A stretch of DNA of 5,582 nt from an uncultured Spirochaetaceae bacterium (GTDB lineage: Bacteria > Spirochaetota > Spirochaetia > Treponematales > Treponemataceae), in assembly GCA_902796985.1 (NCBI GenBank), contig CADBRC010000006.1, forward strand, positions 1 through 5,582. Reading direction: 5' to 3'. Position numbers and translations under genes: made by a program. Below the pieces are notes generated by a model, which saw only the letters and a list, made by a program, of their open reading frames with translations, was not told the DNA's origin and ran no database searches. Every line of letters begins with the position of its first letter. Positions within the stretch are counted from its first letter, which is position 1. Positions 4,593-5,582 of this stretch are shown here, one piece after another.

Positions 4593-5582
4593 ATGACCGG
4601 CACACTCCTTTCCCTAGATGATTTGCTTTCCGCTACGGGCGGATGCCTCCTTTCTGCCGGCAGGGACTGCGCGTTCAATTCCGTTGCAACGGACAGCCGC
4701 AAGGTCACGGCTGGCAGCCTTTTTGTCCCCCTTATCGGGGAGAAGCAGGACGGGCATGCTTACATCCCGCAGGCTCTGGAAAAGGGGGCTTCCGTTGTCT
4801 TCGTCGCCAATCAGTGCTACGACAAGACCCCTGACTTTTTTACGCCGTTTTTTAAAGACAAGCCCTCTGTGGTCTTCATCGGGGTTGAGAATACCCTTCA
4901 TGCCCTGCAGGATGCCGCAGCCCGATATGTGGACAAGTTCCCGAATCTCATAAAGATAGGCATAACCGGCTCCAGCGGCAAGACGACGACCAAGGAGATC
5001 GCCCTTGCTTTGCTGTCACGGAAGTACAAGGTCATTGCCAACGAGGGTAACCTGAACAGCGAGACGGGCCTTCCCCTGTCGGTGTTCAACATACGGGACG
5101 GTCACGAGGTCGGCCTCTTTGAGATGGGGATGAACCGTAAGGACGAGATGAAGGAGATATCCGCCGTCCTGAAGCCCCGCTACGCCGTCATAACGAATAT
5201 CGGGACTGCCCACATCGGCATCCTTGGCAGCCGGGAGGCGATTGCCGAAGAAAAGTCCCGTGTCTTTGACCATTTCTCCACTTCTTCCGTGGCCTTCGTC
5301 CCCAAGAATGACGATTTTGCGTCCTTCCTGTCCGGGAAAGCCGGGGTGGCGGGTGCGAGGACCTGCTTCTACGGGGAGGACTCCGTGGAGGGGGTCCGCT
5401 TTGTCAGGAACAGGGGGCTTTTGGGGACGGACTTCACGATAGACGGAAAGGCCGTCACCCTGGGCCTGCCGGGAAGCTACAACTACCGGAATGCCCTCGC
5501 CGCGATATGCCTGGCCCGTGAGCTTGGTCTGTCTGCGGATAATATAATAGAAGGATTTTCATCTTTAAAGCCCCTCTTCGGC
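4593..5582 (+). CDS. murF: UDP-N-acetylmuramoyl-tripeptide--D-alanyl-D-alanine ligase MurF (3' end outside window)
   Basis: A frame of 330 codons is open to the right edge. MurF adds D-Ala-D-Ala to UDP-MurNAc-tripeptide in the cytoplasm, using ATP. Domain 1 shows ATDSRKVTAGSLFVPLIGE (from about residue 32), the MurE/MurF substrate-binding motif. The central ligase domain has the P-loop GITGSSGKTTT (123-133, Lys130), NEGNLNSETGLPLSV (150-164), EMGMN (177-181), TNIGTAHIGILGS (201-213) and AEEKSRVF, with Lys221 at the position of the conserved lysine. GSYNYRNALAAI (from 295) opens the C-terminal domain. The MurF assignment over MurE rests on the EMGMN and TNIGTAHI motifs. The ATG at 4593 lies 1 bp after the ftsL stop with only a weak upstream AAGG, so coupling is likely. 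About a third of a typical MurF is missing. Confidence 0.95.
   Translation, partial: MTGTLLSLDDLLSATGGCLLSAGRDCAFNSVATDSRKVTAGSLFVPLIGEKQDGHAYIPQALEKGASVVFVANQCYDKTPDFFTPFFKDKPSVVFIGVENTLHALQDAAARYVDKFPNLIKIGITGSSGKTTTKEIALALLSRKYKVIANEGNLNSETGLPLSVFNIRDGHEVGLFEMGMNRKDEMKEISAVLKPRYAVITNIGTAHIGILGSREAIAEEKSRVFDHFSTSSVAFVPKNDDFASFLSGKAGVAGARTCFYGEDSVEGVRFVRNRGLLGTDFTIDGKAVTLGLPGSYNYRNALAAICLARELGLSADNIIEGFSSLKPLFG

Noticed and set aside
4618..4953. Rightward 111-codon open frame inside murF
   Set aside because: It is out of frame with murF, whose motifs are continuous and clear in the frame starting at 4593.

Overview
The window looks like a chromosomal segment of a moderately GC-rich, diderm bacterium. 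A spirochaete, most likely a Treponema-like organism, is my best guess. The reasons are the compact mraZ-rsmH-ftsL-murF arrangement with no ftsI or murE between ftsL and murF, and an RsmH that carries a divergent GISVFHYE segment in place of the usual SSxQxD motif. This assignment is an inference from recalled family features, not a search result.

Left part (1-1503): the last 52 codons of an unidentified rightward gene end at 160. A 277-bp convergent intergenic region follows, containing an array of five 22-bp quasi-palindromic repeats (305-414). Two translationally coupled leftward genes come next: a cytosolic-type 5'(3')-deoxyribonucleotidase-like HAD phosphatase (907-1503) and, overlapping it by 8 bp, a NimA/pyridoxamine-oxidase-like FMN-binding protein (438-914).

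Middle part (1504-2725): a 190-bp divergent promoter region carries two related operator-like sequences on either side of a TTGACA promoter. It leads into a flavodoxin with an N-terminal Sec-type signal peptide (1694-2239). A well-spaced internal Shine-Dalgarno/ATG could also yield a form lacking most of that signal. A long GC-rich hairpin (2258-2296) separates this gene from a convergent, single-domain MazG-type nucleotide pyrophosphohydrolase (2318-2725), which matches only the C-terminal half of classical MazG.

Right part (2726-5582): the head of a division and cell-wall (dcw) operon. A near-consensus promoter (TTGACA-17-TAGAAT) runs directly into four TGGNN boxes at exact 10-bp spacing, which is the expected layout of a MraZ autoregulatory operator. 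Then come mraZ, rsmH (16S rRNA C1402 N4-methyltransferase), a small ftsL-like membrane coiled-coil gene and murF (UDP-MurNAc-tripeptide D-Ala-D-Ala ligase, cut by the window edge). Junctions are tight: an 18-bp gap, a 4-bp overlap and a 1-bp gap, consistent with one transcript linking transcriptional control, ribosome modification, divisome assembly and peptidoglycan precursor synthesis.

No mobile element, CRISPR array, tRNA or rRNA is visible. I see no clear new multi-gene system. The most unusual items are the 22-bp palindromic array, the exported flavodoxin with a possible second start, the paired operator-like sites, and the MraZ-box/promoter overlap shared with the divergent mazG.
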